Part shown: positions 26,217 through 35,470 of the stretch, piece after piece
Numbering within the stretch: position 1 is the stretch's first letter
Layout: every line of letters begins with the position of its first letter
Origin: Ramlibacter agri
GTDB taxonomy: Bacteria; Pseudomonadota; Gammaproteobacteria; Burkholderiales; Burkholderiaceae_C
DNA length: 64,000 bases
Assembly: GCF_012927085.1 (NCBI RefSeq)
Contig: NZ_JABBFX010000001.1
Coordinates: forward strand, 3,766,217-3,830,216
Direction: 5' to 3'
Translations under genes and position numbers: made by a program
The notes under the pieces: generated by a model
Database searches by the model: none
Seen by the model: only the letters and a program-made list of their open reading frames with translations
Told to the model about the DNA's origin: nothing

Positions 26217-27460
26217 AGCGCGCGTCCCTTGGTGTTCTTCAGGGCTTCGGCGTCGGGCACCGTGCCGGGGGTGAAATAGCCGGCCGCCTTCTTGGCGTCC
26301 ATCTCCACGCGGGCATCGGCGGGGATCAGCGAGTCGGGGATGTCGATGCGCTCGCCGACCTCGATGCCGCTGCCGGTGATGGCGTCGTACTTCATGTTGC
26401 TCATGGAGACCAGCCGGTGGATCTTCTTGACGCCCAGCCAGTGCAGCACGTCGGGCATGAGCTCCTGGAAGCGCATGTCCTGCACGCCCGCCACGCATTC
26501 GGTGCGGGCGAAGTACTTGTCGGCGGTGTCGCCGCCCACCTGGCGCTTGCGCGCGTTGTAGACGAGGAACTTGGTCACCTCGCCGAGCGCGCGGCCCTCC
26601 TTGCGCGAATACGCAACCAGGCCGACGCCGCCGCGTTGCGCGCCCTGGATGCACTCCTCGATGGCGTGCGTCAGGTAGGGGCGGCAGGTGCAGATGTCGG
26701 AGCCGAACACGTCCGAGCCGTTGCACTCGTCGTGCACCCGCGCGGTGAGCTCCACCTCGGGGTTGGCCAGGTCTTGCGGGTTGCCGAAGATGTAGACGGT
26801 CTGGCCGCCGATCGGGGGCAGGAAGACTTCGAGGTCGCTGCGCGTGACGAGCTCGGGGTACATGCCGCCGGTTTCCTCGAACAGCACGCGGCGCAGGTCC
26901 GCCTCCGTGCAGCCGAAGCGCCGGGCCACGCCGGGCAGGTACCACACGGGCTCGATGGCGGCCTTGGTCACCATGGCGGCGCCGCCTTCGGTGAGGAACT
27001 TGCCGTCGGCCTTGAGCCGGCCCTTCTGCAGGGCTTCGATCACCTCGGGCAGGATCACGTGCGCCTTGGTGACGGCGATGGTCGGGCGGATGTCGTAGCC
27101 GGCCTTGATGTCGCCGGCGAAAACTTCAGCCACCGTCGCGCCCCAGGGGTCGAGGCTGACGATCTTGCCGGGGTCGGCCCACTGCGGGTAGGGGCCGATG
27201 GCGTCGGTGGGAGAGGTGTTGGTGAGGTCGGCCTTGTGGTCGCGGGCCAGGGCACCGGCTGCCACTGCCAACGCCCGGTAGACGCTGTACGAGCCGCTGT
27301 GGGTGCCGATGACGTTGCGATGGCTGCGCTTCGTCGTGGTGCCGACCACCGGCCCCCTTTCTGCGGGCGTCGCCGCCCCCCAGTGGATGGGAAGCGCTCC
27401 GTGGCTGCCCGAGTGGGACGTCAGGCGGATGTGGCGCGGTGCCGAGACTTCGGATGGCAT
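26213..27460 (-). CDS. URC1-type GTP cyclohydrolase II-like protein
   Basis: A 415-residue protein. Residues ~1-205 are an N-terminal domain absent from RibA; residues ~215-390 are a GTP cyclohydrolase II domain. The three zinc-binding cysteines are Cys246, Cys257 and Cys259 with the same 11- and 2-residue spacing as E. coli RibA, and YSRKEGRALGE matches RibA's catalytic YxRQEGRGIGL segment. In yeast, Urc1 of this family is needed to degrade uracil via a ribosyl intermediate, not for riboflavin. Adjacent URC4 and upp homologues make that role much more likely than RibA. It is the promoter-proximal gene of the operon. Confidence 0.88.
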   Translation of the reverse strand: MPSEVSAPRHIRLTSHSGSHGALPIHWGAATPAERGPVVGTTTKRSHRNVIGTHSGSYSVYRALAVAAGALARDHKADLTNTSPTDAIGPYPQWADPGKIVSLDPWGATVAEVFAGDIKAGYDIRPTIAVTKAHVILPEVIEALQKGRLKADGKFLTEGGAAMVTKAAIEPVWYLPGVARRFGCTEADLRRVLFEETGGMYPELVTRSDLEVFLPPIGGQTVYIFGNPQDLANPEVELTARVHDECNGSDVFGSDICTCRPYLTHAIEECIQGAQRGGVGLVAYSRKEGRALGEVTKFLVYNARKRQVGGDTADKYFARTECVAGVQDMRFQELMPDVLHWLGVKKIHRLVSMSNMKYDAITGSGIEVGERIDIPDSLIPADARVEMDAKKAAGYFTPGTVPDAEALKNTKGRAL

Positions 27461-27481
27461 GGCGGGGCCCTCAAAATGGAC

Positions 27482-27512
27482 ACTCTAGCAAAGCTCGGGC
27501 CTGATGCGTCAA
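27482..27512 (-). promoter_or_regulatory. Candidate promoter of the URC/nucleobase-uptake operon
   Basis: On the minus strand TTGACG (27507-27512, 5/6 to consensus) is followed after 19 bases by TAGAGT (27482-27487, 4/6). The 19-base spacer is longer than ideal. It is the only promoter-like pair between the transposase gene and the URC1-type gene, whose ATG is 21 bases further downstream. Confidence 0.35.
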
Positions 27513-27514
27513 CC

Positions 27515-28048
27515 TCACTCCCCGAACTCGCCTTCGATCGGCCCTCCGATGCCCCAATGTTGCTGCAATACCCCGTCGCGCACGTACCTGTGCAGGCTGG
27601 AATAGGGCCAGTCCGAAGCCTGCAGCACCCAGCCGTGCTTCACGGGGTTGAAGTGGATGTAGTCCACGTGCCGCGCGAAGTCGTCTTCGTCACGGATCGC
27701 ATGTTCCCAGCAGCGTGCTTGCCAGAGCGATCGGTCGCCGCGCTGGCGCCGGGGCGCGGGTTCCACCCCGGACGCACTCAGCCGGTGCGTGAAAGCCTGC
27801 TTGATCAACATCCACCGCATGCCGAAGTCCGCGTCGCCTTCCGGCAGCGTCCAGATGGTGTGCAGGTGTTCCGGCAGGACGACCATCGCGTCGATGGCGA
27901 ACGGATGGCGTTGCTTCACCTGGGCAAATGCCGTGCGCAGGTCGACGACGTAGTCGACCAGGGTGCGCATGCCGCGGTCCCTCAGGGTCACCGTGAAGAA
28001 GGAGGTGGCCCCGGTGGTATTGGCACGGATGTAGCGGCGCATGGGCAT
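27515..28048 (-). CDS. REP-associated tyrosine transposase (RAYT, Y1_Tnp family)
   Basis: A 177-residue single-copy Y1 transposase. The HUH motif is His61-Leu-His63 in VLPEHLHTIW and the catalytic Tyr130 lies in HVDYIHFNPVKHG, the hallmark of RAYT proteins. These enzymes are domesticated relatives of IS200/IS605 transposases that handle REP palindromes. No terminal inverted repeats or target duplications were seen around the gene, though a GGCGGG/CCCGCC hairpin lies just upstream at 28058-28075. Both active-site motifs are intact. An inverted REP-like pair is found at 49713-49783. Confidence 0.9.
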   Translation of the reverse strand: MPMRRYIRANTTGATSFFTVTLRDRGMRTLVDYVVDLRTAFAQVKQRHPFAIDAMVVLPEHLHTIWTLPEGDADFGMRWMLIKQAFTHRLSASGVEPAPRRQRGDRSLWQARCWEHAIRDEDDFARHVDYIHFNPVKHGWVLQASDWPYSSLHRYVRDGVLQQHWGIGGPIEGEFGE

Positions 28049-28099
28049 GAAACGCCGGGCGGGTGCGCGCCCGCCGACACCCGTTTGGACGAGCGCTCC

Positions 28100-29587
28100 C
28101 TAGCGCTTCTTGCCGCCGAGAATGCTCCCCAGGATTCCGCGCGCAATCTCGCGCCCCACCGAACTCCCCATCGTCCGGATCGCCGACTTCGCGAAGCCCT
28201 CGACCAGGCCCTCGTGCCGGCCGCCGCGCGGACCGGTCGAACCGAACAGGACGTCCGACAGCCCGCCCATCACGCCGCCAGCCGCGCCACCCGCGGAAGC
28301 CGAGGGCGCCGCCGCGGCCCGCCCCTTGAGCTTCTCGTAGGCAGACTCGCGATCCACCGCCTGCTCGTACACGCCGGCCACGATGGAATTCGCGATCAAG
28401 GCCTTGCGTTGCTCCGAGGTGATCAGCCCGATCTGGCTGCCCGGCGGGATGACATACAGCCGCTCCGTCACGCTCGGCCGGCCCTTCTCGTCGAGGAAGC
28501 TCACCAGCGCCTCGCCCACGGCCAGCTCCGTGATGGCGGCCGCAATGTCCAGCCCCGGCTTCGGCCGCATGGTCTCGGCCGTCGCCTTGACGGCTTTCTG
28601 GTCGCGTGGCGTGAAGGCGCGCAGCGCATGCTGCACGCGGTTGCCAAGCTGCGCCAGCACGCTGTCGGGGATGTCCAGCGGGTTCTGGGTGACGAAATAG
28701 ACGCCCACGCCCTTGGACCGCACCAGCCGCACCACCAGTTCGATGCGCTCCAGCAGCACCTTGGGCGCGTCGTCGAACAGCAGGTGCGCCTCGTCGAAGA
28801 AGAACACCAGCTTGGGCTGGTCGACGTCGCCCACCTCGGGCAATTGCTCGAACAGCTCCGACAGCATCCACAGCAGGACGGTCGCATAGAGCCGCGGCGA
28901 ATTCAGCAGCTTGTCGGCAGCCAGGATGTTCACCACGCCGTGGCCGGCGGCATCCGTCTGCAGGAAGTCGGCGATGTTCAGCATCGGCTCGCCGAAGAAC
29001 CGGTCGCCGCCTTGCGCTTCCACTTGGAGCAGGCCGCGCTGGATGGCGCCCACGCTGGCGGCGCTGATGTTGCCGTACTCGGTGGTGTCCTTCGCGTTGT
29101 CGCCCACATGCTGCAGCATGGCCCGCAGGTCCTTCAGGTCCAGCAGCAGCAGGCCGTTGGCGTCGGCGATCTTGAAGACGATCTGCAGCACGCCGGCCTG
29201 GGTGTCGTTCAGGTTCAGCATGCGGGCCAGCAGCAGCGGGCCCATGTCCGAGACCGTGGCGCGCACCGGATGGCCTTGCTCGCCGAAGACGTCCCACAGG
29301 GTCGTCGGGCAGGCGAAGGGCTGCGGCTCAGGCAGGCCGCGTTCCTGGATCGAGGCGGCCAGCTTGCCTTCGATGCGCCCCGGTTGGCTGATGCCGGTGA
29401 GGTCGCCCTTGATGTCGGCCAGGAACACCGGCACGCCGGCCTGGCTCAGGCTTTCGGCGAGTTTCTGCAGGGTCACGGTCTTGCCGGTTCCGGTCGCGCC
29501 GGTCACCAGGCCGTGGCGGTTGGCCAGGCCGGGCAGCAGGAAGGCCTGGTTCTTTCCGGCCTGGGCGATCAACAGCGGTTCGGACAT
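28100..29587 (-). CDS. yjgR: HerA-like ATPase of the DUF853/YjgR family
   Basis: A 495-residue P-loop ATPase. Walker A is GATGTGKT (residues 30-37), Walker [16 protein letters not shown], and a helicase-like [14 protein letters not shown] motif follows. It matches E. coli YjgR/DUF853 in length and order, a HerA/FtsK-type ATPase whose substrate is unknown. The C terminus has a flexible Ala/Gly-rich linker and a glycine-rich tail [18 protein letters not shown]. It is divergent from yebC with a 62-base gap. Confidence 0.9.
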   Translation of the reverse strand: MSEPLLIAQAGKNQAFLLPGLANRHGLVTGATGTGKTVTLQKLAESLSQAGVPVFLADIKGDLTGISQPGRIEGKLAASIQERGLPEPQPFACPTTLWDVFGEQGHPVRATVSDMGPLLLARMLNLNDTQAGVLQIVFKIADANGLLLLDLKDLRAMLQHVGDNAKDTTEYGNISAASVGAIQRGLLQVEAQGGDRFFGEPMLNIADFLQTDAAGHGVVNILAADKLLNSPRLYATVLLWMLSELFEQLPEVGDVDQPKLVFFFDEAHLLFDDAPKVLLERIELVVRLVRSKGVGVYFVTQNPLDIPDSVLAQLGNRVQHALRAFTPRDQKAVKATAETMRPKPGLDIAAAITELAVGEALVSFLDEKGRPSVTERLYVIPPGSQIGLITSEQRKALIANSIVAGVYEQAVDRESAYEKLKGRAAAAPSASAGGAAGGVMGGLSDVLFGSTGPRGGRHEGLVEGFAKSAIRTMGSSVGREIARGILGSILGGKKR

Positions 29588-29649
29588 GGAGGCAAAAAGT
29601 AGAATCGGGGTTATCCGAAGAGTAACGCACAGCGAACAAGGAATATTCC

Positions 29650-30375
29650 GTGGCCGGACACAGCAAATGGGCGAACATCCAGCACCGCAAGGGGCGCCAG
29701 GACGAGAAGCGCGGCAAGGTGTGGACGCGGGTCATCCGTGAAATCATGGTCGCGGCCCGCCAGGGCGGCGGCGACCTGACGGCCAACCCCCGGCTGCGGC
29801 TGGCGGTGGACAAGGCCAAGGCGGCCAACATGCCGGCCGACACCATCAAGCGCAACATCGACAAGGCCACCGGCAACCTCGAAGGCGTCAGCTACGAGGA
29901 AATCCGCTACGAGGGCTACGGCATCGCGGGCGCGGCCATCATCGTCGACACCATGACTGACAACAAGGTCCGCACGGTGGCCGAGGTGCGCCACGTCTTC
30001 AGCAAGTACGGCGGCAACATGGGCACCGAAGGCTCGGTGGCCTTCCAGTTCCGCCACGTCGGCCAGCTGATCCTGGCCCCCGGCACCAGCGAGGACAAGG
30101 TGATGGACGTGGCGCTGGAAGCTGGTGCCGAGGACGTCATCACCGACGACGAGGGCGCCATCGAGGTCATCACCGCCCCCGGCGACTTCGAGAAGGTCAA
30201 GGACGCGCTGGAGGCCGCCGGCCTGAAGGCCGAGCTGGCCGAGGTCACGATGCGGCCGGAAAACACGATAGCCCTGGCCGGCGACGACGCCGCCCGCATG
30301 CAGAAGATCATCGACATGCTGGAAGACCTGGACGACGTGCAGGCCGTGTACCACAACGCCGAGATCTCTGAATGA
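29650..30375 (+). CDS. yebC: YebC/PmpR-family protein
   Basis: A 241-residue YebC-family protein; the N-terminal [17 protein letters not shown] is the family hallmark. YebC proteins were annotated as transcriptional regulators, and recent work on family members links them to relief of ribosome stalling. It starts at GTG 29650, the only start that preserves the conserved N terminus. A TAGAAT box at 29600-29605 may be its -10. It overlaps purD by four bases. Confidence 0.95.
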   Translation: MAGHSKWANIQHRKGRQDEKRGKVWTRVIREIMVAARQGGGDLTANPRLRLAVDKAKAANMPADTIKRNIDKATGNLEGVSYEEIRYEGYGIAGAAIIVDTMTDNKVRTVAEVRHVFSKYGGNMGTEGSVAFQFRHVGQLILAPGTSEDKVMDVALEAGAEDVITDDEGAIEVITAPGDFEKVKDALEAAGLKAELAEVTMRPENTIALAGDDAARMQKIIDMLEDLDDVQAVYHNAEISE

Positions 30376-31652
30376 AAGTCCTCGTGATCGGCGGCGGCGG
30401 GCGCGAACACGCGCTCGCCTGGAAGCTCGCGGCTTCGCCCAAGGTGCAGGCGGTCTACGTCGCGCCCGGCAACGGCGGCACCGCGCTCGACCCGCGGCTG
30501 GAAAACGTGCCCATCGCCGACCTGCGCCAGCTGCGCGACTGGGCGCTGGAGCAGAAGATCGCGCTGACGGTGGTCGGCCCCGAGGCCCCGCTGGCCGCCG
30601 GCGTGGTGGACGATTTCCGGGCCCACGGCCTGCGCATCTTCGGCCCCACCCAGGCCGCCGCGCAGCTGGAAAGCTCCAAGGCCTTCGCCAAGGCCTTCAT
30701 GAAGCGGCACAACATCCCGACCGCGGAGTACGAGACCTTCACCGACGCCGCGGCCGCCCACGCCTACGTGGACAGCAAGGGCGCGCCCATCGTCATCAAG
30801 GCCGACGGCCTGGCGGCCGGCAAGGGCGTGGTGGTGGCGACGACGCTGGTCGAGGCGCACGAAGCCATCGACTTCATGCTCCTGGACAACAAGCTGGGCG
30901 TCTCCCACAACGCCGGCGGCGCCCGCGTGGTGATCGAGGAATGCCTGGTGGGCGAGGAAGCCAGCTTCATCGTCCTGTGCGACGGCAAGAACGTGACGGC
31001 GCTGGCGACCAGCCAGGACCACAAGCGCCTGCAGGACGGCGACCAGGGCCCCAACACGGGCGGCATGGGCGCTTATTCGCCGGCGCCGGTGGTCACGCCC
31101 GAGATCCATGCGCGCGCCATGCGCGAGATCATCCTGCCCACCATCCGTGGCATGGAAAAGGACGGCATCCCGTTCACCGGCTTCCTCTACGCCGGCCTGA
31201 TGATCGACAAGGACGGCCACCCGAAGACGCTGGAATTCAACTGCCGCATGGGCGACCCGGAAACCCAGCCCATCATGATGCGGCTGAAGTCGGACCTGTA
31301 CGACGTGATGATCGCGGCCACCTCGGGCGGCCTGGACAACGTCGACCTCGAATGGGACCGCCGCACCGCGCTGGGCGTGGTGATGGCCGCCGCCGGCTAC
31401 CCGATGGACCCGCAGAAGGGCGCCGTGATCACCGGCCTGCCCAAGGAGACGCCGGAAGCGATGGTGTTCCATGCCGGCACGTCGCCGCAAGGCAACCAGA
31501 CCGTGGTTTCGGGCGGCCGCGTGCTGTGCGTCACCGCGCTGGCGGACACCGTCAAGGCGGCGCAGCTGCACGCCTACGAGGTGCTGCGCAACATCCATTT
31601 CGATGGCGCGCAGTTCCGGCGCGACATCGGCCACCGCGCCGTGAAAGGCTGA
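30372..31652 (+). CDS. purD: Phosphoribosylamine-glycine ligase (GARS)
   Basis: A 426-residue ATP-grasp enzyme of purine biosynthesis, catalysing the ligation of glycine to 5-phosphoribosylamine. The N-terminal [28 protein letters not shown] and the ATP-grasp core [19 protein letters not shown] are intact and length is typical. It starts in an ATGA overlap with yebC and is followed by hemF after one base, within the conserved housekeeping operon. Confidence 0.97.
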   Translation: MKVLVIGGGGREHALAWKLAASPKVQAVYVAPGNGGTALDPRLENVPIADLRQLRDWALEQKIALTVVGPEAPLAAGVVDDFRAHGLRIFGPTQAAAQLESSKAFAKAFMKRHNIPTAEYETFTDAAAAHAYVDSKGAPIVIKADGLAAGKGVVVATTLVEAHEAIDFMLLDNKLGVSHNAGGARVVIEECLVGEEASFIVLCDGKNVTALATSQDHKRLQDGDQGPNTGGMGAYSPAPVVTPEIHARAMREIILPTIRGMEKDGIPFTGFLYAGLMIDKDGHPKTLEFNCRMGDPETQPIMMRLKSDLYDVMIAATSGGLDNVDLEWDRRTALGVVMAAAGYPMDPQKGAVITGLPKETPEAMVFHAGTSPQGNQTVVSGGRVLCVTALADTVKAAQLHAYEVLRNIHFDGAQFRRDIGHRAVKG

Positions 31653-31653
31653 A

Positions 31654-32568
31654 GTGCAGTCACGCGTGCCGGAAGTCCGCTCCTACCTGCTCGGATTGCA
31701 GGAGTGCATCACCCGCGAGTTCGGCGCCATCGACGGCCAGCCCTTCGTCCCCGATGCGTGGAAGAAGGACCCGGGCGAGCCGCTGCAGGGCGATGGCATC
31801 TCCATGATCCTGGAAGGCGGCGCCGTGTTCGAGCGCGCCGGCTGCGGCTTCTCGCATGTCACCGGGCCCAGGCTGCCGCCTTCGGCCACGCAGCACCGGC
31901 CCGAGCTGGTGGGTGCATCGTTCGAGGCCATGGGCGTGTCGCTGGTGTTCCACCCGCGCAACCCGTATGCGCCCACGGTGCACATGAACGTGCGCATGCT
32001 GGCCGCCTTGCCCGAGGATGCCGAGCCGGTCTACTGGTTCGGCGGCGGCATGGACCTCACGCCCTATTACGGCTACGAAGAGGACGCGGTCCACTTCCAC
32101 GCGACCTGCCGCGACAGCCTGGCGTCCTTCGGCGCCGACAAGTACCCGCGCTTCAAGGCCTGGTGCGACGAATATTTCTTCCTGAAGCACCGCAACGAGC
32201 AGCGCGGCGTCGGCGGCATCTTCTTCGACGACCACTTCGAAGGCGGCTTCGAGCAGAGCTTCGCCATGCTGCGCTCGGTGGGCGATGCCTTCGTGCCGGC
32301 CTACCGCCCCATCCTGGAGCGCCGCAAGGACCAGGCTTCCGGCGAGCGCCAGCGTGACTGGCAGCTGTACCGCCGTGGGCGCTACGTCGAATTCAACCTG
32401 GTATGGGACCGCGGCACGCACTTCGGCCTGCAATCGGGCGGCCGCACCGAGTCCATCCTGATGTCCATGCCGCCGCTGGCTGCCTGGGCCTACCGCCACG
32501 CGCCCGAGCCGGGCTCCCCGGAGGCCGCGCTGCTGGAGCGCTTCGTCGTGCGCAAGGACTGGGTTTGA
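31654..32568 (+). CDS. hemF: Oxygen-dependent coproporphyrinogen III oxidase
   Basis: A 304-residue HemF, catalysing the oxidative decarboxylation of coproporphyrinogen III in heme synthesis with O2. Family segments [33 protein letters not shown] and [20 protein letters not shown] are all present. A GTG start at 31654 is used; no ATG fits the conserved N terminus. The stop overlaps the nadD TTG start by four bases. Confidence 0.96.
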   Translation: MQSRVPEVRSYLLGLQECITREFGAIDGQPFVPDAWKKDPGEPLQGDGISMILEGGAVFERAGCGFSHVTGPRLPPSATQHRPELVGASFEAMGVSLVFHPRNPYAPTVHMNVRMLAALPEDAEPVYWFGGGMDLTPYYGYEEDAVHFHATCRDSLASFGADKYPRFKAWCDEYFFLKHRNEQRGVGGIFFDDHFEGGFEQSFAMLRSVGDAFVPAYRPILERRKDQASGERQRDWQLYRRGRYVEFNLVWDRGTHFGLQSGGRTESILMSMPPLAAWAYRHAPEPGSPEAALLERFVVRKDWV

Positions 32569-33149
32569 AGATCGCCATGTTCGGCGGCGCCTTCGACCCG
32601 CCGCACCGGGCCCACGTGGCCCTGGCCGAAGCGGCCCTGGGCCAGTTGGGCCTGGACCGCCTCTACGTTTTTCCCACGGGCGACGCCTGGCACAAGCAGC
32701 GCACGCTGTCGCCGGCCGAAGACCGCCTGGCCATGGCGCGCGAGGCCTTTGCGGAGCTGCCACAGGTCGTCGTCGACGATCGCGAGCTGCGTCGCAGCGG
32801 CCCCACCTACAGCGTCGACACGCTGCGCGAGCTGCAGGCCGAACACCCCGGCGCGGCGCTCGTGCTGCTGATGGGCGAGGACCAGGCCAGCGGCTTCGAG
32901 CGCTGGCACGCCTGGCCCGAGATCGCCCGCCTCGCTACGCTTGCTGTCGCTGGACGCGGGGCAGGCGAGGGCCTTGCCGCCCTGCGCGCCCTGCCGGGCG
33001 TGCGGGTCGAAAGCCTGCAACTGCCGCGCATGTCCGAGAGCGCCACCGAGATCCGGACCCGGCTTGCAGCCGGGCAGGACATTTCCGCACTGGTTGACCC
33101 GCGGGTTGCCAGTTATATTGCCCGCCATCACCTCTACACCCCGACCTGA
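32565..33149 (+). CDS. nadD: Nicotinate-nucleotide adenylyltransferase
   Basis: A 194-residue nucleotidyltransferase of NAD synthesis. The nucleotide-binding motif [11 protein letters not shown] is at residues ~6-16 and the C-terminal SATEIRTRL motif replaces the more common ISSTxIR. The start is TTG at 32565, overlapping the hemF stop (TTGA); the next ATG would remove the first strand of the Rossmann fold. It overlaps rsfS by TGATG. Confidence 0.95.
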   Translation: MKIAMFGGAFDPPHRAHVALAEAALGQLGLDRLYVFPTGDAWHKQRTLSPAEDRLAMAREAFAELPQVVVDDRELRRSGPTYSVDTLRELQAEHPGAALVLLMGEDQASGFERWHAWPEIARLATLAVAGRGAGEGLAALRALPGVRVESLQLPRMSESATEIRTRLAAGQDISALVDPRVASYIARHHLYTPT

Positions 33150-33811
33150 TGACCCAAGAAGCCACCGCCAAGAAAGACACGCAGAAACTCCAGAGGGCCA
33201 TCGTCGATGGCCTCGAGGATGTCAAGGCGCAGGATATCCAGGTCTTCAACACCGAGCACCTGTCGCCGCTGTTCGAGCGCGTGATCGTCGCCTCGGGCAC
33301 CTCGAACCGCCAGACCAAGGCGCTGGCCTCCAGCGTGGTCGACGCGGTGCGCGAAGCGGGCTTCGCCAAGCCGCGCATCGAGGGCGAGGAGAACGGTGAA
33401 TGGATCATCGTGGACTGCGGCCCCGCCGTCGTCCACGTCATGCAGCCCGCCATCCGCCAGTACTACCACCTGGAAGAGATCTGGGGCGAGAAGCCGATCC
33501 GCCTGCGCCTGGGCGCGCCCAAGCCGGCCGCGCCGGTCAAGCCAACGCCGGCCAAGAAGCTGCCGGCCGGCGCCAACCAGTCCCTGCGCCGCAGCACCGC
33601 AGTGAAGACGATCGAGCGCGAGGCAACAGCGGCCAAGAAGGCCGCGGCGAAGAAGGTGGCGGCCAAGAAGGCCGCGCCCGCCGCGAAAAAGTCCGCCCCG
33701 GCCAGGAAGGCCGCGGTGAAGACCGTGCCCGCCAAGAAGGCCGCGCCGGCGAAGAAGGCGGCGCCCGCCAGGAAGGCCGCCGCCAAGAAGCCCGCGCCGC
33801 GCAAGGCCTGA
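33149..33811 (+). CDS. rsfS: Ribosomal silencing factor RsfS with a long Lys/Ala-rich tail
   Basis: A 220-residue protein. Residues ~8-125 are a normal RsfS domain (VKAQDIQVFNTEHL, VASGTSNRQTKALA, WIIVDCGPAVVHVM), which binds uL14 and blocks subunit joining in stationary phase. Residues ~126-220 form an unusual tail of repeated AAKKAAPA/ARKAA units, strongly basic and like histone-H1 or AlgP-type C termini. Most RsfS proteins are only about 105-150 residues long. The tail reads in frame with no stop or shift, so it is part of the product. It probably binds RNA or DNA non-specifically. Confidence 0.93.
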   Translation: MTQEATAKKDTQKLQRAIVDGLEDVKAQDIQVFNTEHLSPLFERVIVASGTSNRQTKALASSVVDAVREAGFAKPRIEGEENGEWIIVDCGPAVVHVMQPAIRQYYHLEEIWGEKPIRLRLGAPKPAAPVKPTPAKKLPAGANQSLRRSTAVKTIEREATAAKKAAAKKVAAKKAAPAAKKSAPARKAAVKTVPAKKAAPAKKAAPARKAAAKKPAPRKA

Positions 33812-33814
33812 CGC

Positions 33815-34282
33815 ATGCGCCTGCTGGTGGTGGCCGTCGGCCAGCGCGTGCCCGATTGGGCACAGGTGGCCTGGGACGACTACGCCAAGCGCTTCCCGCC
33901 GGAGTCGCGGCTCGAGCTGAAGGCGGTCAAGACGGAGCCGCGCGGCTCCAAGACGCTGGCGACCTTGCTTGCCGCCGAACGCGAACGCATCGAGGCGGCG
34001 ATTCCGAAAGGGGCACGAGTCGTCGCGCTCGATGAGCGCGGCACCTCGCTCACCACCGTCGCCCTGGCGCAGAAGCTCAAGGCCTGGCAGCTGGAGAACG
34101 ACGCCGTGGCGCTGGTGATCGGTGGCCCCGACGGCCTCGATCCGGCGTTCCGCCAGGCTGCGCACGAACGCGTGCGCCTGTCGGACCTGACGCTGCCGCA
34201 CGCCATGGTGCGCGTGCTGCTCGCCGAACAGCTCTATCGTGCCTGGTCCATCAACGTCGGCCACCCTTACCACCGTGAGTGA
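33815..34282 (+). CDS. rlmH: 23S rRNA (pseudouridine1915-N3)-methyltransferase RlmH
   Basis: A 155-residue SPOUT methyltransferase, exactly family length. The SAM-binding knot segments [12 protein letters not shown] and [22 protein letters not shown] and the C-terminal NVGHPYHRE are present. It methylates pseudouridine 1915 of 23S rRNA on assembled ribosomes. It follows rsfS by three bases and overlaps maf by eight bases. Confidence 0.96.
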   Translation: MRLLVVAVGQRVPDWAQVAWDDYAKRFPPESRLELKAVKTEPRGSKTLATLLAAERERIEAAIPKGARVVALDERGTSLTTVALAQKLKAWQLENDAVALVIGGPDGLDPAFRQAAHERVRLSDLTLPHAMVRVLLAEQLYRAWSINVGHPYHRE

Positions 34283-34880
34283 TTTCATCTATCTCGCCTC
34301 CCAGAGCCCGCGCCGCAGCCAGTTGCTGGAGCAGCTGGGCGTGCGGCACGAGCTGCTGCTGGCCGGCCCCGAGGAGGACAGCGAAGCGCTGGAAGAAGTG
34401 CATGCGGGCGAGGCGCCGGCCGCCTACGTCAAGCGCGTGACGGCGCTCAAGCTCGACGCCGCCGTGGCGCGCCTGAAGCGCCGCGGGCTGCCGCCGGCGC
34501 CGGTGCTGTGCTCGGACACCACGGTGGCGCTGGGGCGCAGCATCTACGGCAAGCCGGTGGACGGGCGCGACGCGGAGCGCATGCTGCGGGAACTGGCGGG
34601 TGCCACCCACCGCGTGCTGACGGCCGTCGGCGTGCAGTCGGGGCGCAAGCGCCACGAGGCTGTGAGCGATTCGCGCGTCACCTTTGCGCCGATGACGCCG
34701 GCGCAGGTCCGCGCCTATGTGGCCAGCGGCGAGCCCATGGGCAAAGCCGGCGCCTACGCGGTGCAGGGCCGCGCCGCGGCCTATATCTCGCGCATCGCCG
34801 GGTCGTACACGGGGATCATGGGGCTGCCGCTGCACGAGACGGCGCAACTGCTGCGAGCCGCGGGCTTGCGGCTCGCCTGA
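34275..34880 (+). CDS. maf: Maf-family nucleotide pyrophosphatase
   Basis: A 201-residue Maf/YhdE-type house-cleaning pyrophosphatase, which hydrolyses dTTP/UTP and related nucleotides. Motifs [24 protein letters not shown] and the C-terminal [16 protein letters not shown] are present. GTG at 34275, in the last codons of rlmH, gives the correct N terminus ([13 protein letters not shown]); an upstream ATG in the same frame (34239) adds residues not expected in the family. It is the last gene before the exported-protein island. Confidence 0.93.
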   Translation: MSDFIYLASQSPRRSQLLEQLGVRHELLLAGPEEDSEALEEVHAGEAPAAYVKRVTALKLDAAVARLKRRGLPPAPVLCSDTTVALGRSIYGKPVDGRDAERMLRELAGATHRVLTAVGVQSGRKRHEAVSDSRVTFAPMTPAQVRAYVASGEPMGKAGAYAVQGRAAAYISRIAGSYTGIMGLPLHETAQLLRAAGLRLA

Positions 34881-34883
34881 GCC

Positions 34884-35315
34884 TCACTTCATCGAATAGC
34901 CGCGGTTGCCCATGCAATTGGCATAGGCGTTCCAGTAAGCCGTCATCGCGCTGGCGCCGCCGGCGTTCTGCGCAGCCTGGGCTTCGCGGCGCTGGCGGTT
35001 CTGCCGTGCGCCGCCGACCACGGCGCCCGCGGCCGCGGCCTTGCCGGTGTCGCCATCGGCAATGGCGCCGACCGTGGCGCCGGCGACGGCGCCGCGCGCC
35101 ACGCCACCGCTGCGCGGCGGGGGCGGCGCGTTGGCGGCCTGCTGCGCCTGCGCCGGGTTCACGCCGGTGTTCTGCTGGGCCCAGGCCTGGCAGTCATGGT
35201 CGTCCTTGGACTGCTGGCTGGCCGACTGGCCCTTGGACGGATAGGCGCTGGGCTTCTGCGCAAGGGCGGGACCGGCGAGGGCGACCGCCAGGACGAGGAT
35301 GCTGGAAATGCGCAT
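34884..35315 (-). CDS. Exported glycine-zipper protein
   Basis: A 143-residue secreted or outer-membrane-associated protein. A Sec signal peptide (MRISSILVLAVALAGPALAQ) is followed by a proline/glutamine-rich linker, a glycine-zipper segment of the YMGG type (GVARGAVAGATVGAIADGD and on to AGAVVGG), and a C-terminal Tyr/Asn-rich end YWNAYANCMGNRGYSMK with one cysteine. Cys and DCQAWAQ near residue 42 may make a disulfide. ATG at 35315 is set by the signal peptide. One of the three copies of the 17-bp dyad lies 47 bases upstream. It converges on maf. Confidence 0.8.
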   Translation of the reverse strand: MRISSILVLAVALAGPALAQKPSAYPSKGQSASQQSKDDHDCQAWAQQNTGVNPAQAQQAANAPPPPRSGGVARGAVAGATVGAIADGDTGKAAAAGAVVGGARQNRQRREAQAAQNAGGASAMTAYWNAYANCMGNRGYSMK

Positions 35316-35357
35316 GGTGTTCTCCTTGCGCATACAGCCTAGGGCGCCGGCGCGGCT

Positions 35358-35415
35358 CGTCCATGGGACCTTGGTCGCATCGGGGACGGCCCGTGCGACC
35401 AAGGTCCCATGGACG
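35358..35415. promoter_or_regulatory. Paired inverted 17-bp operator sites in the divergent control region
   Basis: Two perfect 22-base inverted arms (35358-35379 and 35394-35415) flank a 14-base loop. Each arm contains TGCGACCAAGGTCCCAT read toward its own gene, 47 bases upstream of the glycine-zipper gene (core 35363-35379) and 60 bases upstream of the duplicated periplasmic gene (core 35394-35410). Each core is itself a dyad, GACC-AA-GGTC. A near-identical site precedes the DUF3300 gene. This suggests one regulator controlling both directions. Confidence 0.65.
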
Positions 35416-35470
35416 CAAACCCAGCGCCGGCCGATGCTCGCCCCGCCTCATTTCGCAGGAGCATTCCATC

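Noticed and set aside
27515..28100. Complete insertion sequence around the RAYT gene
   Set aside because: No terminal inverted repeats, target duplications or second gene were seen; RAYTs are normally immobile single genes.
26417..29602. A 1061-codon plus-strand open frame opposite URC1, RAYT and yjgR
   Set aside because: It spans three well-supported minus-strand genes and the intergenic gaps; no motif and no ribosome-binding site.
33600..33811. Possible tandem DNA repeat or separate histone-like gene
   Set aside because: The Lys/Ala repeats are in frame with the RsfS domain, without an internal start or ribosome-binding site, so it is a tail of that protein.
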